DNA from: Amnibacterium sp.
Lineage (GTDB): Bacteria > Actinomycetota > Actinomycetes > Actinomycetales > Microbacteriaceae
NCBI RefSeq assembly: GCF_025463795.1
Contig: NZ_JAODBE010000064.1
Location: forward strand, 1-32,238
Reading direction: 5' to 3'
Length of the DNA: 32,238 nt
The position numbers and the translations under genes are program-made. Below the pieces are notes generated by a model. That model worked only from the letters and a program-made list of their open reading frames with translations. It was not told where the DNA came from and searched no databases. Positions 7,736 to 15,482 of the stretch are shown here, in pieces (the first letter of the stretch is position 1; each line of letters starts with the position of its first letter).

Positions 7736-7771
7736 CGCGCGGGGTGATGGCTCCGCTCATCAGGTCTTCCA

Positions 7772-9568
7772 TCAACCGCATGCGGCGCGCGTGATCGTCA
7801 CCGGCACGGGCCGCACCTTCGGGGTGTGGCTGACGGCGAGCGACGGGCTCGGCGTCGTCCCCCCGGTGAAGACCGCCTTCACCGTGACCGACTGGCCCGG
7901 GGCCGTGGTGACGCTCACGCTGCCGACCGGGCGCCCGAAGAGCTCCCCCTTCACAGCGGGCCGCCGGACGTCGAGTCCGGTGGCGTTCCAGACCGTGTTG
8001 AGCGGCCAGTCCTGGTCGTTCCCGAAGACGACCTTCTTGCCGTCGATCGTGGCCGAGACGAGCTTCGAGCCGACCGGGCCGTAGAGCTGTACCCACTGCC
8101 GGTCCCCGCCGAACGGGATGTGGGTCTGCGCGGCGAGGATGTAGGAGGTGAGCCCGCTCGCCTTCGCGGCCGTCAACGTGTCGGTCACCGTCGCCGCGAC
8201 GGTGTAGCTCGGCGCCTTCGCCGGGCAGGACTTCGCCACGACGGCGACCTTCTCGTCCATGTAGTAGCTCATCTTCGAAGTCGCGTCGTCGTTGTTGTAG
8301 ACGCCGAAGGTCGTGGCCTTCGCGTTGTCGGCCGGGAGCATGTTGCCGGCCTGCGAGGTGAGGAGCAGGTCCTCCTCACCCTTGCGGATGCTCCACGCCT
8401 TCAGCCGCTGCTCGTTCAGCATCGGGGCGAGCTGGGCGACGTAGTCCTTCGGGCTGCCCTGGCCGGAGGTGACCGCCTTGAAGATCGCCTGGGCCGCCGA
8501 CGCGAACACCGCGTTCTGGACCGTCGGATCCGTGTACTTGGCGTAGACGCCGGACAGCAGGTACTGCACCGCGTTGTCGGAGGTCAGCACCTCCCCCGTG
8601 GGCAGCGTGATCGGTCCCGTCGCGCGCATGAGGTAGGACAGCGCGACGGGGTCGAACGAGACGACGCCGTCGACCGTCCCGCCGAACTCGGACCGCCACA
8701 TCGCCCTGGCCATCCGCGCCGTCTGCGGGAAGTCGGGCGTGAACGTGATGTTCGTGACGTACGCCGATGTGTGCGGCCCGTAGACGTGCGCCCAGTCGCC
8801 GGAGAAGGTCAGCGGCGGGGTCGTGTACGGGTGGGGGAAGTCACCCGAGTTCGGCTGCTTGCCGAGCTTGATCTTCCCCTGATCGACGTCGAGCATCGCC
8901 ATCGCCGCAGGATTGCCACCGCTGGCCCGCTCCTCGGCGTTGTTCTGGAAGATCAGCAGGTAGTGCCTCGTGCCGGTGCCGCCGAGCGCGGGGTAGAGCA
9001 CGGGCATCACCGTGCGCAGCTCCGCCGTCAGCGGCATCGCCTTCTGCAGGGTGGCGCGGAGCGACGAGATCGGCGCCTTCAGCTGCGGCACGACGTCCGT
9101 CGTGTCGATCCGCGCCGCGGACGCGTCCGCCTCGTGCATCGCGCGGTCGAGCGACGCGACCGCGGGCGTGAGCTTCTTGAGCGGGGCGATGTCGAGTCCG
9201 CCGTTCGTCGGCTTCAGGCTGTCGACGCTGATGCCGTCCGCCGCGACCGCCATCGGCTGCACCCCGTGGCGCACCAGGGCGTCGGTGAGCTCCGCCACCT
9301 GCCGGAACGCCTTGAGGTTGGGCCCGAGCCAGGGCAGCTGCTCGAACGCGGCCCACACCGGGTCGTCGGTCTGCTTCGCCGCCGTGGCGGTGCTCGTCCC
9401 GAGCCGCCGGTAGAGGGCGACGGTGCTCGGCGCGCCGGGCTGCCCGAGCTCGGACTTGAAGGTCGTCAGGTCGCCCTGGGCCTGCTGGAGGGCGTTCTTC
9501 GCGACGAGCGCGCGGTCGCCGACCCAGAGCACGCACACGATGAGCGCCAGCAGACCGAGGCCGAGCAC
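7772..9568 (-). CDS. DUF4012 membrane-anchored extracytoplasmic protein, copy 2 (start uncertain)
   Basis: Paralogue of the downstream DUF4012 gene with the same order: membrane helix, TFKSELG, RHYLLIFQNNAEERASGGNPAAM, NSGDFPHPY, TPDFPQTARMARAMW, VDGVVSFDPVALSYLM, and a GGDRQWVQLYGPVG tail. By eye the last 110 residues are about three-quarters identical between copies. The first standard start, GTG 9568, falls inside the membrane helix and has no ribosome binding site. The frame stays open upstream and encodes a basic, family-like N-terminus (GRARARF, PARRGWLVV), but no ATG, GTG or TTG is present there. Possible explanations are a CTG start (9673 or 9706), a frameshift, or a truly short N-terminus. 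A possible -10, TAGCAT, lies at 9718-9723 on this strand. Probably cotranscribed with the flippase. Confidence 0.8.
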   Translation of the reverse strand: MLGLGLLALIVCVLWVGDRALVAKNALQQAQGDLTTFKSELGQPGAPSTVALYRRLGTSTATAAKQTDDPVWAAFEQLPWLGPNLKAFRQVAELTDALVRHGVQPMAVAADGISVDSLKPTNGGLDIAPLKKLTPAVASLDRAMHEADASAARIDTTDVVPQLKAPISSLRATLQKAMPLTAELRTVMPVLYPALGGTGTRHYLLIFQNNAEERASGGNPAAMAMLDVDQGKIKLGKQPNSGDFPHPYTTPPLTFSGDWAHVYGPHTSAYVTNITFTPDFPQTARMARAMWRSEFGGTVDGVVSFDPVALSYLMRATGPITLPTGEVLTSDNAVQYLLSGVYAKYTDPTVQNAVFASAAQAIFKAVTSGQGSPKDYVAQLAPMLNEQRLKAWSIRKGEEDLLLTSQAGNMLPADNAKATTFGVYNNDDATSKMSYYMDEKVAVVAKSCPAKAPSYTVAATVTDTLTAAKASGLTSYILAAQTHIPFGGDRQWVQLYGPVGSKLVSATIDGKKVVFGNDQDWPLNTVWNATGLDVRRPAVKGELFGRPVGSVSVTTAPGQSVTVKAVFTGGTTPSPSLAVSHTPKVRPVPVTITRAACG

Positions 9569-9815
9569 GAGGGAGGTGACGACGAGCCACCCGCGACGCG
9601 CAGGGGTCCCGTGGCGGGGAACGGAGGCGCCGAAGCGGGCGCGTGCCCGTCCTGCGCGTCGTGCTGCGTTCAGCGCCGCCCCCGAAGATGTGTCAAGTCG
9701 CGCCAGCCGCCGACCAGTCGGGGATGCTACGGGACCGGGTCCCGGCCACGGCGGAAGCCGTGGGCGTTGCGCGGATCGGGTGTCGCCGGACGGCGGTGGA
9801 CGGGGCCGCTGCGCC

Positions 9816-11123
9816 TCAGCGGAACGAGAGGTCGGGCTCGGTCGCCTCGGCCGCCGTACCCGGCCAGAACCGCCTTCCGCGCTCCGGACGATGCTCCACG
9901 ACGGGTTTCTCGAAGCCCACCACGACGCGACGCAGCGCGAGCACGAACAGCAGGTTGAGCACCGCGCCCGCCGCGCCGATCACCAGCAGCAGCGCCGGGT
10001 CCCGCACCACGGCGATCGGTGCGAGGAAGACGATCACGCGGGTCACGTCGTAGGCGATCCGGTACCGCGCGCCACCCGGGACCATCGGCAGGAGGTTGCC
10101 GATCGGCGCGAGCGCGACCTGGGTACCCCAGAACCCGACCACACCGACGGCGAGGGCCCACGGCCCGATCGGCTCGGCGACCACGGCACGCCACTCCACC
10201 GTCGCCGCCCCCGCGAGCACGACCACCGCTGCCGCGCCGAGCGCGAGGCTGAGCCGGACCGCGAGTCCGAAGGCGCTCCGCAGGTCCGCCGCATCGGTGC
10301 GCTGGAGCGCGCGGGAGAAGCGGATGGCGACCGCGGGGCCGACGATGTTGCCCCCGACGGTCAGGAACCCGTTTCCGAGCCGCGTGATGAGCGACCAGGC
10401 CGGGGCGAGCGGCCCGAGCATCGGCAGGACGAGGGCCGGCGCCTGCGTCGCGACGTTGCCGAAGCCGAGGGAGCACCCGACCGCGAGTCCGTCGCGCAGC
10501 GTCCGGCCGAGGCGTTCCGGCACGGCCGTCGCCACCTCGGTGCTCGCCGGCAGCCTCGCGGCGAGCCCGCACAGGGCCGCGACCGTCATGGCGAGCGCGG
10601 CCGCGGCCGACAGGGCGATCGGGGACCGGAGGACGACGCAGGCGACGACGGTCAGGACGACGGATCCGACCCCGTAGAGCAGCCGGACCCTCGCCACGGA
10701 GGCGAAGTCGAGGGCCGCGATCGAACGCGCCTGGGCGAGGAAGAACAGGCCCTGCCCGAGCAGCACCATCGCGACCTGGAGCAGCAGGTCCGCGAGCGCC
10801 GCGGTCCGGGAGAAGGCGAGCAGGCCCCCGGCCGTCACCGCCCCCGTGGTGACCAGCAGCGCGGCGACGGACCGCCGGAGCACCACACGCCCGGCCGCGC
10901 CGCTGCCCATCGGGGGCACGCGGACGACGGCGCCGAGCGTCGCCGGGTAGCCGAGGATCGACGCGATCGCCGCGGCGAGCACCACGGTCGGCAGAGCCGA
11001 GGTCAGGCCGAACCCGACCGGGACGATCAGTGCCGCGAGCGTGAGCAGCTGGGCGACCAGCGCGTTCGCCCCCGAGCGGGAGAACAGTCCGGTGGATCTC
11101 AGCACACCGAGCACCTGCCGCAT
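9816..11123 (-). CDS. Polysaccharide flippase-like membrane protein (Wzx/MATE-MVF type)
   Basis: A 435-residue very hydrophobic protein with roughly 12 membrane segments spread over its length, starting LFSRSGANALVAQLLTLAALIVPVGFG. Features typical of lipid-linked oligosaccharide flippases are an N-terminal segment with SGANA followed by long hydrophobic helices, and a central LITRLGNGFLTVGGNIVGPAVAIRFSRAL stretch, read here in pieces. It should move undecaprenyl-diphosphate-linked repeat units from the inner to the outer face of the membrane. The ATG at 11123 lies one base after the TGA of the pyruvyltransferase gene (TGACATG), so translation is probably coupled. Sequence divergence in this family is high, so the assignment rests on topology and context. 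Confidence 0.8.
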   Translation of the reverse strand: MRQVLGVLRSTGLFSRSGANALVAQLLTLAALIVPVGFGLTSALPTVVLAAAIASILGYPATLGAVVRVPPMGSGAAGRVVLRRSVAALLVTTGAVTAGGLLAFSRTAALADLLLQVAMVLLGQGLFFLAQARSIAALDFASVARVRLLYGVGSVVLTVVACVVLRSPIALSAAAALAMTVAALCGLAARLPASTEVATAVPERLGRTLRDGLAVGCSLGFGNVATQAPALVLPMLGPLAPAWSLITRLGNGFLTVGGNIVGPAVAIRFSRALQRTDAADLRSAFGLAVRLSLALGAAAVVVLAGAATVEWRAVVAEPIGPWALAVGVVGFWGTQVALAPIGNLLPMVPGGARYRIAYDVTRVIVFLAPIAVVRDPALLLVIGAAGAVLNLLFVLALRRVVVGFEKPVVEHRPERGRRFWPGTAAEATEPDLSFR

Positions 11124-11124
11124 G

Positions 11125-12285
11125 TCAGAGCCAGCTCTCGGCGAACCAGTCGGACGGGACCGTCCACCGTTCACGGTCGTGCTGGAGCACCTCCGACACG
11201 GCCTGGCCGATCTCGTCGGGGTCGCACACCGCGCGCTCCGGCACGGTCCGGCCGAGTTCGCCGTACCAGGCGAACTGACCTCGGAACTTCTCGAGGTACT
11301 CGAGCCCCACCGTAGGCGTCCCGCTCGAGAGGGCACCGACGCACGCGTGCATCCTCGCCGAGACGACGAGTGAGGCCCGCGCGAGCACGTCCTTCGCGTC
11401 ATGGACGTCCGTCGGCACGTGGAGCGCGGCCCCGGACACGGCGGTGAGACGGCGCGCGAGGTCGACGTCGCCGGGGAACCCCCGCACGTCGTGCGGCAGC
11501 ACGACCACCGGCATCGGGAGCGCGCGGATCACGTCGCGCCACGCCCCGATCAGCTCCCCCTCGTCGAGCCCGAGGTGGGCCGAGAAGTGCGCGTTCGGGA
11601 CGAAGACCGCGAAGGGTCCGTCGCTCGGCGGACGGAACCGACCCGACCCGCGCGGCGTGACGAGGCAGCCGACGTCCGGCGCGAGCGCCACCGGGCGGTC
11701 GAGGAGCGCGAGCAGCCGTTCCTGCGAGTCCCGGTCCCGCGCCCACACCTCGACGTCGTCCCGCAACCCGCCGAGCAGTCGCACCGACAGGGTCGACGGC
11801 GCCCTGGTCTCGCTGCAGTTCACGAGCTTGGCGGACCGTCCCGCCGCGGACGCGTGGTTGAGTGCCTCGACCCTGGCCGCGAGGAACCGGTGCTCGTAGT
11901 CGCCGCTGATGGTGTCGGCGCCGACGACGATGAGGTCGGCCCCCTGCGCCCTGCTGCGGCCGTGGGCGTTGAGCCGCGACAGGGCCATCCGCACGATCGT
12001 GTGCGAGTCGCGCACCTCGTCGAGCCCCCGGTCCAGGAGCGAGGGCGCGGCACCGAGCAGCCAGAAGGACGCCGTGCGGCGGGCGCGCGCCGCGAGCTCG
12101 CTGGTGCCGAAGATGAGGGCCTCGTCGCCGAGCGACCCCTCACCGGCCGGCATGAGCACGTTCACCCGGCCTTCGGCGGGCGCCGCGGAGCGAGCGGGCC
12201 CACGCCGGCGTCCGCGGCCGGGACGCCCGGCCGGGCTGACCAGCGCCAGCGCCCGGTCGATGACCTCTCCGCTCCTCGTCCGCAT
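11125..12285 (-). CDS. Polysaccharide pyruvyl transferase family protein
   Basis: A 386-residue cytoplasmic protein. After a basic 40-residue lead it shows PAGEGSLGDEALIFGTSELA (G..GDEA motif near residues 48-58), VVGADTISGDYEHRF near 115, PNAHFSAHLG, and a C-terminal VSARMHACVGALSSGTPTVG with the R-x-H motif, all typical of the PS_pyruv_trans family. Members transfer pyruvate from phosphoenolpyruvate to sugars as ketals, giving acidic polymers that can anchor S-layer-homology proteins. The start at 12285 is favoured over an upstream ATG by GGGAGGA seven bases before it. It is the first gene of the leftward group, and a nested inverted repeat lies in its promoter region. Confidence 0.85.
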   Translation of the reverse strand: MRTRSGEVIDRALALVSPAGRPGRGRRRGPARSAAPAEGRVNVLMPAGEGSLGDEALIFGTSELAARARRTASFWLLGAAPSLLDRGLDEVRDSHTIVRMALSRLNAHGRSRAQGADLIVVGADTISGDYEHRFLAARVEALNHASAAGRSAKLVNCSETRAPSTLSVRLLGGLRDDVEVWARDRDSQERLLALLDRPVALAPDVGCLVTPRGSGRFRPPSDGPFAVFVPNAHFSAHLGLDEGELIGAWRDVIRALPMPVVVLPHDVRGFPGDVDLARRLTAVSGAALHVPTDVHDAKDVLARASLVVSARMHACVGALSSGTPTVGLEYLEKFRGQFAWYGELGRTVPERAVCDPDEIGQAVSEVLQHDRERWTVPSDWFAESWL

Positions 12286-12341
12286 CCGGCGTCCTCCCCG
12301 ATCCACGCGCCGGGCAGATCCGGATCGCACGCCCGCGAGAT

Positions 12342-12377
12342 CCTGTCACCCGAACGGGTGCCGACGACGGTGACAGG
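12342..12377. promoter_or_regulatory. Nested inverted repeat in divergent promoter region (candidate operator)
   Basis: CCTGTCACC (12342-12350) and GGTGACAGG (12369-12377) are perfect 9-bp inverted repeats separated by 18 bases. Inside, CACCCG-AA-CGGGTG (12347-12360) is a second perfect palindrome. The left arm overlaps a possible leftward -10, CAGGAT (12345-12340). The site lies in the 223-base gap between the pyruvyltransferase and glycosyltransferase genes, so a regulator bound here could control one or both groups. No regulator gene is in the window. Confidence 0.5.
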
Positions 12378-12462
12378 CGGTCGGTCCCGGAATCCCCCGG
12401 GTACCGGCGGCGGCGCATCGCGGAACGGGCGTGTCGCGCCCCCGTCGTCCGGAACCTCGATC

Positions 12463-12468
12463 TATACA
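12463..12468 (+). promoter_or_regulatory. Putative -10 of the rightward glycosyltransferase operon
   Basis: TATACA in the AT-rich stretch TCTATACAGA stands out in the GC-rich gap. Transcription would begin near 12475, leaving a leader of about 34 bases with an AAGGGA ribosome binding site before GTG 12509. Confidence 0.5.
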
Positions 12469-12508
12469 GAACCGGCCGGCCCGACCGGCGGTGAAGGGAT
12501 CAGTACCC

Positions 12509-13696
12509 GTGATCGAACTCCCGGCTGCGGCCGAGCGCGCCCTCGAGCGGACGACGGCGGCCGACGGTGCGGCGTCTCCGGTCGCGGTCCTCCACCTGGG
12601 CCGGAACGGCGGCGGACCGAAGTTCACCCATGCCCTGGCGGAGGCGCTGCAGGCCGCTGGGCGGCCGGTGGTCTCGGTGATGTCGAGCGGCGCGGACAAC
12701 CGCGGCGCCTACGACGCCCTCGGCCCGGTCCTCGAGCTCCCGACGTTCCGTTCGACGATCGGGGCCGCCCTCCGCGCTCCCGTCCTGCTCCTGCACGCGC
12801 TGCGGCTCAGGCGGTTCCTGACCCGCCACGACGTGCGGGTCGTCGTGGTCGCGATGGAGCAGATCTGGCAGGGGCCGCTGCTCGGGCTCCTGGGGCGACG
12901 GCGACGCATCCTCCTCTGCGTGCACGACGCGACGATGCATCCCGGCCGCTTCAACGCGGTCGAGCAGCTGAGCCTGCAGGTCCACCGAGCGCTCGCGGAC
13001 GGCGCCGTGACGTTCTCGGACCACGTCGCCTCCGTGCTGGAGGCCCAGGGCGCCTTCCCTCCGTCACGGATCCAGCGCTCGGTCCACGGCTCGTACGCCG
13101 CGAGCGGCGCAGCGCCTCGATCCCTCAGCCGCCCGGTGCCGGTGATCGGGTTCTTCGGCCGGCTCTCCGAGTACAAGGGGCTGCGGCTGGCGCACGAGGC
13201 GGTCGAGATCCTGCGCGCGGCCGGGCGACGGGTCCGGTTCGAGGTGGTCGGCGACGGCGCCGACCCCACGCTCTCCCGGATGACCCATCCGGACGACCAC
13301 GTCGAGGTCGGCTGGGTCGACGACCGGTCCATCCCCGCGATCCTCGACCGCTTCGACGTGCTCGCCCTGCCGTACATCGAAGCGAGCCAGTCCGGAGTCT
13401 TCGCCTACGCGGCCGGCCACGGGCTCCCCATGGTCGTGACGCCCGTCGGCGGCCTGCGCGAGCAGGCGGAGTCGAGCGGCGCGGCCCTGGTCGCGGGTGC
13501 GGTCACCGCGGAGGCGGTCGCCGATCGCCTCGCCGAGCTGCTCGACGATGCGGACCGCTACCTCGCGGTCTCCACCGCGGGTGTCACCGCCGCGGCGGGG
13601 AGCCACTCGTGGGATCGGACCGCCCGGGACGTCCTGACGGGCGTAGCCGTACTGGAGTCCGCACCGCGTCGCCGTCTCCCGTGGGGCGGCGCGTGA
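12509..13696 (+). CDS. Glycosyltransferase family 4 protein
   Basis: A 395-residue GT-B fold enzyme. The N-terminal half has AVLHLGRNGGGPKFTHALAEAL with the glycine-rich acceptor loop and VCVHDATMHPGR-like sequence (LLCVHDATMHPG). The C-terminal half has IGFFGRLSEYKGL near 210-222, FEVVGDGAD, and LALPYIEASQSGVFAYAAGHGLPMVVTPVGGLREQ, read in parts, which is the nucleotide-sugar binding region of GT4. It should add a sugar to the lipid-linked intermediate in the cytoplasm. The GTG at 12509 is chosen because AAGGGA lies nine bases upstream and the putative -10 at 12463 would exclude the longer start at 12431. The gene ends by a four-base GTGA overlap with the membrane protein that follows. Confidence 0.85.
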   Translation: MIELPAAAERALERTTAADGAASPVAVLHLGRNGGGPKFTHALAEALQAAGRPVVSVMSSGADNRGAYDALGPVLELPTFRSTIGAALRAPVLLLHALRLRRFLTRHDVRVVVVAMEQIWQGPLLGLLGRRRRILLCVHDATMHPGRFNAVEQLSLQVHRALADGAVTFSDHVASVLEAQGAFPPSRIQRSVHGSYAASGAAPRSLSRPVPVIGFFGRLSEYKGLRLAHEAVEILRAAGRRVRFEVVGDGADPTLSRMTHPDDHVEVGWVDDRSIPAILDRFDVLALPYIEASQSGVFAYAAGHGLPMVVTPVGGLREQAESSGAALVAGAVTAEAVADRLAELLDDADRYLAVSTAGVTAAAGSHSWDRTARDVLTGVAVLESAPRRRLPWGGA

Positions 13697-14955
13697 GCGG
13701 GGACGGGGGCGCCTCGCCCTCTCCCGGGAGCACCCAGCCCCTCGGACGGGAGCCGCGACCGACGGGACCGGGGACGGCAGGAGGCCGGCGCGCCGCTGTG
13801 CGGGGGATCGACGAGGGCCCGCGTCGCCGGAGGCGCCCGGCGGTGCTCGGCGACGGCCGCAACACGGCGCTGCTGGCGGTCCCCGCGGCCGCGACCCTGC
13901 TCGGCCTGCTCGTCGTCGTCGCCCGGCACCGGCTGCTGCCCGCCAAGTTCTTCTACGACAGCATCCACATCCAGCAGATCGCGGTGACGGGCCGCGACCC
14001 GTTCCAGGACACCTCCTTCGAGAACGCGGCGTACCTGTTCCGCATCCTCGGGCTGCAGCAGAACGAGCTGCTGGCCGGTCTGCTGTCGTTCGCCCTCGGC
14101 GCCTGGGCGGTGTGGCTGGCGATCCACCGCGCCCGGTACCGGATGACGCTGCCCGCCGCCCTCGCGTCGGCCGTGGCTCTCGGGCTCGCTGCCGTGTACC
14201 TCGGCACGTACTCGAAGGACGTCTTCGTCGTCCCCGTCGTGTTCGTCGTGCTGCTGGCGGGACCCACGCTGCGCGGATGGCTCTGGGTGGCGCTCGGGCT
14301 CCTCGCCTACGCCCACCTGTTCCGCAGCTACTGGTACATCGTGCTCGCGCTCGTGCTCGTCTTCGCGCTCGCCGCACGGTTCCTCGGGCGACGCCGGACC
14401 GTGCTCGTGGGACCGGTCGTGGCGCTCGTCCTCATCGGCATCGGTACCTGGCTCGTGCTGCACGCGGGGGCCGATTTCGCCCGGGCCCAGGTCAACGCCG
14501 GCCGGCAGGGGTCCGTGGACGCCGCGACGCTGATCCCCCAGTACCTCGCCATCGCGCAGCCCTTCTCCGGCATCCTCGACGCGCTCCTCGTGCTCGTGAC
14601 GATCATCGTCCCGGTCCCTCTGCTGCTGAAGGCGACCCCGTACTACGTCGGAGCGGGCGTGGTCGTCGCGCTCGTGTGGGGCGTGTTCTTCAGCGCGCTG
14701 CTGCGGCGCCGGAACCTGGCGGTGTCGACCATCCGCGCCGGATGGGTCGTCCTCGCCCTCCTGACGACCCAGGCGCTCTTCGAGCCCGACTACGGGTCCG
14801 TCGTCCGTCACCTCACGCCCGTCCTCGCCCTCGTGGTCGCCGTGGCGCTCGACCGCGGACGGCCGGTGGACCTGCCGGCGGGCGACGTCAGCGCCGAGGG
14901 CGCGCCACGGCGGGGACGCCCGTCGCGACGGAGTCGGCGGGCACCGATCGGGTGA
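13693..14955 (+). CDS. Polytopic membrane protein, candidate polysaccharide polymerase
   Basis: A 420-residue protein that begins with a long Pro/Gly/Arg-rich cytoplasmic lead to about residue 55, then about ten hydrophobic segments. Distinct stretches are FFYDSIHIQQIA, FENAAYLFRILGLQQNELL, YLGTYSKDVFVVPVVFVV, AHLFRSYWYIV and FEPDYGSVVRHLTPVLAL near the C-terminus. No named domain was recognised with certainty. The topology, the large loop after the sixth helix and the coupling to a glycosyltransferase by a GTGA overlap fit a Wzy-like polymerase. An undefined transporter or EpsG-like protein is an alternative. The last 68 bases overlap the convergent acetyltransferase gene. Confidence 0.7.
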   Translation: MSGDGGASPSPGSTQPLGREPRPTGPGTAGGRRAAVRGIDEGPRRRRRPAVLGDGRNTALLAVPAAATLLGLLVVVARHRLLPAKFFYDSIHIQQIAVTGRDPFQDTSFENAAYLFRILGLQQNELLAGLLSFALGAWAVWLAIHRARYRMTLPAALASAVALGLAAVYLGTYSKDVFVVPVVFVVLLAGPTLRGWLWVALGLLAYAHLFRSYWYIVLALVLVFALAARFLGRRRTVLVGPVVALVLIGIGTWLVLHAGADFARAQVNAGRQGSVDAATLIPQYLAIAQPFSGILDALLVLVTIIVPVPLLLKATPYYVGAGVVVALVWGVFFSALLRRRNLAVSTIRAGWVVLALLTTQALFEPDYGSVVRHLTPVLALVVAVALDRGRPVDLPAGDVSAEGAPRRGRPSRRSRRAPIG

Positions 14956-15415
14956 CGACGGCGTTCGCGCCGACCGTCGACCGATCACCGACCTCCACCG
15001 CGCCGATCACCCGCGCCCCGGCGCCGAGCGTGACGTCGTCGCCGAGGACGGTCCGGATCGTCCCGGCGCTGCGGGGGCCGCCGAGCCCGCCGATGGTGAC
15101 GCCCTGCTGCAGCACGCACCGCCGCCCGAGCACCGCACCGGCACCGATGACCACGCCGTTGGGGTGGTAGAGGATCAGCCCCGGCCCGATCCGCGCCTCC
15201 GGGGCGATGTCCGCTCCGGTGAGGAACTGGTTCAGCTGCTTCACCGCCGCCGCGAGCGGCCAGACGGCACGCACCTCGTGCGCGCAGCGGTGGAGGAACA
15301 CCGCCGCGTACCGTGCGGTCGCCATCGTCGCGAGGATGCGGGGCACCGTCGGCCGCGCCCCGGCGGCCGGGAGACCGGCCCGCACGTTGGCCGGGAGGTC
15401 GATCAGCAACGTCAC
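14888..15415 (-). CDS. Serine O-acetyltransferase-like left-handed beta-helix acyltransferase
   Basis: A 175-residue protein with a helical N-terminus to about residue 65 and then hexapeptide repeats: ADIAPEARIGPGLILYHPNGVVIGAGAVLGRRCVLQQGVTIGG read in steps, followed by VLGDDVTLGAGARVIGAVEVGDRSTVGANAVV and the typical ending VPADSVATGVPA. This is the CysE/SAT fold. Proteins of this size in polysaccharide loci usually O-acetylate sugars with acetyl-CoA rather than make cysteine precursor; that role is inferred from context. The start is GTG 15415; ATG 15325 is an alternative. Its 3' end overlaps the convergent membrane-protein gene by 68 bases, and it is divergent from the GT4 gene at 15483. 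Confidence 0.8.
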   Translation of the reverse strand: MTLLIDLPANVRAGLPAAGARPTVPRILATMATARYAAVFLHRCAHEVRAVWPLAAAVKQLNQFLTGADIAPEARIGPGLILYHPNGVVIGAGAVLGRRCVLQQGVTIGGLGGPRSAGTIRTVLGDDVTLGAGARVIGAVEVGDRSTVGANAVVTRSVPADSVATGVPAVARPRR

Positions 15416-15469
15416 CCCGACAGTCTCTCAACCGCCGCGCGGCAGCCCCTGGACGGCGCTCGGCCTGCT

Positions 15470-15475
15470 TACTGT
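15470..15475 (+). promoter_or_regulatory. Putative -10 of leaderless GT4 gene
   Basis: TACTGT ends seven bases before the ATG at 15483, with no Shine-Dalgarno sequence in between. The spacing fits transcription starting at the initiation codon. Confidence 0.5.
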
Positions 15476-15482
15476 CATCGGC

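Noticed and set aside
11401-13692. Long upstream extension of the membrane-protein frame at 13693-14955
   Set aside because: It would overlap the pyruvyltransferase gene antisense and the GT4 gene in another frame. GTG 13693 with the GTGA overlap is the sensible start.
14888-14955. Overlap of the membrane-protein and acetyltransferase genes as a possible misannotation
   Set aside because: Both reading frames have family-like or uninterrupted C-termini through the overlap, so a true 68-base convergent overlap is the simplest reading.
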